From Bugulina stolonifera (Eukaryota; Bryozoa; Gymnolaemata; Cheilostomatida; Bugulidae): a DNA stretch of 64,000 nucleotides. The stretch is taken from NCBI GenBank assembly GCA_935421135.1, contig OW285190.1, positions 9,992,501 to 10,056,500 on the forward strand, in the 5' to 3' direction. Below are positions 61,101 through 64,000 of the stretch, piece by piece (the first letter of the stretch is position 1; each line of letters begins with the position of its first letter). The translations under genes and the position numbers were made by a program. A model generated the notes under the pieces. The model worked only from the letters and a program-made list of their open reading frames with translations. It was not told where the DNA came from and did no database searches.

Positions 61101-63454
61101 AAATGCTGAGTACTTGGGAATTATTTAGCATATTTCACATTTGTGCATAGACAAGTACAATGTATATTATGTAAAAAGTTCACAGCTCTCTGAACAACCA
61201 CAACCTGTTTTTATTTTCTTGTTGCACTTCAACAAAAGTTTTATTTTTTGCTGATTCTGCAGTGAAAAAAAACATAAATATAATCGTATTACGCCAATAC
61301 TAATAATAACAATTCTAGCAACTTCACTTTATTTTAGACGAACTTTCAGCTTCAGTGAAGTTGTTAAAGCTAGATCTAGTCGATCTGCTGCATATAGATG
61401 AGAAACATGGCGGCGCATTTGAAGAGCTTCCTGCAGATGCTACGCTTGACTGGAGAGATGCTTATATGAAAAAGGAGTTTGATCCATCATGGATACCACC
61501 ACAGAATGTCGCGCCTATTCCCATGGTATGAGAATCAGTGATATTTGATTTTAGAAATTTTCCTATATTCTGCAGTCTATAGTTACGTCCATTGCAGCTG
61601 CATAAATAGTTTCTACCCTGTTCTGTCTAGAGGTGTATAAAATTATGCAGATGTGTAGAACTCATAAATATACATATTTAACCTTTTGCATCCTACAAAG
61701 CGTCATGTTCTCCTCTTCAATTGAACTATGGGCTAGGTGCAAGACCAGGACAAGGAGTAAATTACTGGTACACTTCCAGAAGATCTGAGGTCTCAACTAA
61801 CGAATAATTTGCCTTCATATGTTCTGACTTCATTTCAGGTTTCCACGCATAAAATAGAGTCTTTGTTGACGAAGTTAATAGACAGCAAAGATATGGGAAA
61901 TATAGAGCTATTTGCCAAATACAAGGAAAATCTAGATAGTATAATTATACATGGTAGATACGCTAAGCACACCATCAAAGTAAGTGCCTGATGATTTACA
62001 TTGTCATCTTCCTATATGGCTTCAGATTCAATTCACATAGAGTCAGTTGAATATAATGGTTGAAGCTTTACCGGCACTTTACTGTATAATAGTGGTATAT
62101 TTTATCTTGTACGGTATATATACAAAGCAATATATTTAGCAATAGGATATCTGAACTGATGTGAGTACTTTATCCATAAAATTCTAAAGTGATACTAGTG
62201 GGTGGAAGTAGAGCCTATGGGAGGCTATAGTTATAGGATTAAAATTACGCTCTTTCTCTCTGACATGTAAAGTATTGTATAAATGTATTCTACAGGTTTA
62301 TCTCCAGCTGCTGAGTCATTTAGATGGGACGCATACCACCGCTCCCACAGTGGTTGCCACAGTGACATCAAAACTAGCCTATGAGCCCGCTTATAAGTCA
62401 CTAGCTGTAGCCTTCATTTGTTCTAGTCTTGTTGCCTTGCTTTCTGCTAAGGCTGCCTGTCAGTGGAGGATTTTCAAGTAAGAGATTAATTCACATGTAC
62501 TTGTAATGTGAATGTTCATCTTTTATATTTTGGAAGTTGTCTTCTCACGTTTCATCGCATTGGAAGAAGAGATGATACTCTCAGATAGTAAAACGTATGC
62601 ATGGAACACAAGAGAAAATTTTAGTTGATTCTCCTTCCCAAAATTACCAGTGGGTTCGCAGACTTAGGTAACACGTTCTAGTTACACTGCCACGTTGACC
62701 TCCGCATATTGACGAAATATAATTACAATATGTACTAGTCTGCATTTTTACATGATCAGATAGCAACGGTAATTTTATTTTATCAATTAAGTATTTGTCA
62801 TTTTTTTAAAATTTATAATGTTGGTATTATTGTTGCAGGTTTGGCTATGTTCTACCTTCATGTCTTATAATGCCCCTTAGTGCCGTACTAGTAATAGGGG
62901 AGTGTGAGATGCCGTCCCCGAGCATGGCTCATTTACTAAAGTGTCCAGAACCTTGGTCTGCTAAGAGTTTAGCTCTCTTTCTAATTGCTGTAGCCTGGTA
63001 TTCTAGTCAGCTTCTAATTCTTCTACGAATCTGCAATGACAACAAGAAAAATACGTGAGTTTAAGTATATTATGGTACATGTTCTACTAATTAGCAATGT
63101 CTGTTACAGTAGAGAAATATTTAGAACCACTCATTTGTTGTGAATACAAATTGAGTAACTCAATAAAAGCAATAGAAGCTGTGTTGTAGTTTTGATGGTG
63201 CTACTATTTTACTCAATTTGTTTTGCACTTTTCACACATGGTATTGCAGAATGGAAACATCTTTGAACTTTGGCATTCCTCTGGTGGCATCGACTCTGGC
63301 ATTTGGAACAACCGAAACTCCTTTGAAGCAAAAAATAAATATGTCTGCCGTGCTCCGATTTCGTGGATCATATAAGTTTAATTTTATTAACCACAAAAAA
63401 GCAAAGAGTTCCGATTCAGAACCAGAAGATGACTGTGAAAAGGCTGTCACCTGA
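58134..63454 (+). CDS. Chitin synthase N-terminal membrane module without a catalytic domain, 617 aa
   Basis: Exons 58134-58343, 58588-58734, 59004-59169, 59659-59808, 60540-60788, 61338-61525, 61839-61979, 62296-62477, 62839-63054, 63250-63454 join in phase. The order of hydrophobic blocks and several motifs match the part of insect chitin synthases before the GT2 domain. Examples are LSTIGLCVLVFSILPKLDLL with TFFTQDSKSR, VPFYWLDSYISR, and FKFGYVLPSCLIMPLS. The frame then ends in an acidic/basic tail (SSDSEPEDD). No CATMWHE, EDD, or QRRRW motif appears before the window end. No strong donor exists in the last exon, so the stop at 63452 looks real, although a weak GTGAAA site could continue. 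Upstream coding exons may be missing; the ATG chosen is the first in frame. Confidence 0.72.
59936..59969. repeat. Perfect 34-bp palindrome
   Basis: The arms AATCATTCTATGCTATC and its exact complement meet with no loop. It is in intron 4 of the chitin synthase-like gene. Weaker outer similarity (GAGATTTG against CAAATCCC) suggests the centre of a small foldback element. Confidence 0.9.
60279..60508. mobile_element. 230-bp MITE with long inverted ends
   Basis: The left end GGGCATGCTACATGGACGCA is the inverted copy of the right end (GGGCATGCTACACGGACGCA on the minus strand), followed by further diverged complementarity (TGCGAA). No target duplication was recognised. It ends 31 bp before exon 5 of the chitin synthase-like gene. 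Confidence 0.8.
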
Positions 63455-64000
63455 TACACTGAGATCCAGAATATCGTTTGACTACCATGATTTAGACAGG
63501 CTGGCTTTGTACGTTTGAAGAGACAATCATACTAAAAAGTAAATGAATACAGGTACAGGCCTATTTTCGCTAAGAGGAGAGGACAATTCTATGTGTAGGT
63601 TTTGATGGTACTATGCAATGTGTTAGACTTTCGAACTATATTTTGCACTAAACATGTTTCTGCTAAATATTTCAATTTGATGCTGCAGATACAGTCCTGT
63701 GTTTTAGCTGGTACAGTATCATGCATGTGTTGATCATATAGCATAACATTATATATTATATTCGTTTTTATGAAATATAGAAAACGTAACAACAAAAGCA
63801 TCCTATCTCATTTGACCAAAGAAACATCACTGTAGCAAGAAGCTGGAGCATACAATTCTTTTTGACTGCAGTCTACTAACTGACAAGAGTTGCCTTTTCC
63901 GAAGTAATAACAGAAGCCTAAAAAATAATAGTAGTATATTCAAGCAGTGTTAACATATCGAAAATAGCCAAAGGATTACGACTAGTTAAGGGTCGCAACA
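63455..64000. other. Downstream of the chitin synthase-like gene
   Basis: No exon recognised; in particular no glycosyltransferase-2 motif in any frame. Probably 3' UTR and spacer. Confidence 0.6.

Overview
The window is a piece of an intron-rich, AT-rich animal genome. Genes have many short exons with GT-AG introns and phase-consistent joins, and there are no operons or ribosome binding sites. The gene set (a caveolin cluster, a LIMP-2/CD36-type receptor, a tetraspanin, a metazoan-type chitin synthase membrane module, MEIOB and an alpha-crystallin protein) fits an early-branching animal. I suspect a sponge, but the sequence alone does not prove this. All gene models were built by hand from splice signals and family resemblance; no transcript or database was consulted.

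Layout. 1-1126: nothing recognised. 1127-8097 (-): a complete 12-exon MEIOB gene, the meiotic OB-fold single-strand DNA binding protein. 8098-12035: no gene, but a foldback repeat and a MITE with a 10-bp target duplication. 12036-12577 (+): the last three exons of an NCBP2AS2 (KRASIM)-like microprotein, followed 130 bp later by an 8-exon F-box protein (12707-16496). 16497-21021: empty.

21022-37023 (+): six caveolin genes in one orientation, each with a short first exon (conserved VNRDP pin motif) and a 110-112 codon second exon (FE[ED]xxGEP signature). All are packed with 16-18 cysteines. Genes 3 and 4 are a recent tandem duplication that includes their upstream DNA. The last two are interleaved as E1-E1-E2-E2, so one gene is nested in the intron of the other or exons are chosen alternatively.

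38387-43941 (-): an 11-exon LIMP-2/SCARB2-like receptor with a C-terminal dileucine sorting signal. The 3' splice site of its exon 7 has been amplified into a 27-bp in-frame minisatellite, giving 12 extra candidate acceptors. 45901-51587 (+): a tetraspanin with two alternative last exons. 52906-55250 (-): a protein with signal peptide, long Q/E/R coiled coil and alpha-crystallin domain. 58134-63454 (+): a protein that matches the N-terminal multi-pass half of animal chitin synthases and stops where the glycosyltransferase domain should start.

Together the window is strongly membrane-oriented (caveolins, tetraspanin, lysosomal receptor, chitin synthase module). I see no evidence that the neighbours form one pathway. 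Introns and spacers hold several small non-autonomous DNA transposons, tRNA-derived SINEs, a solo-LTR-like element and minisatellites.
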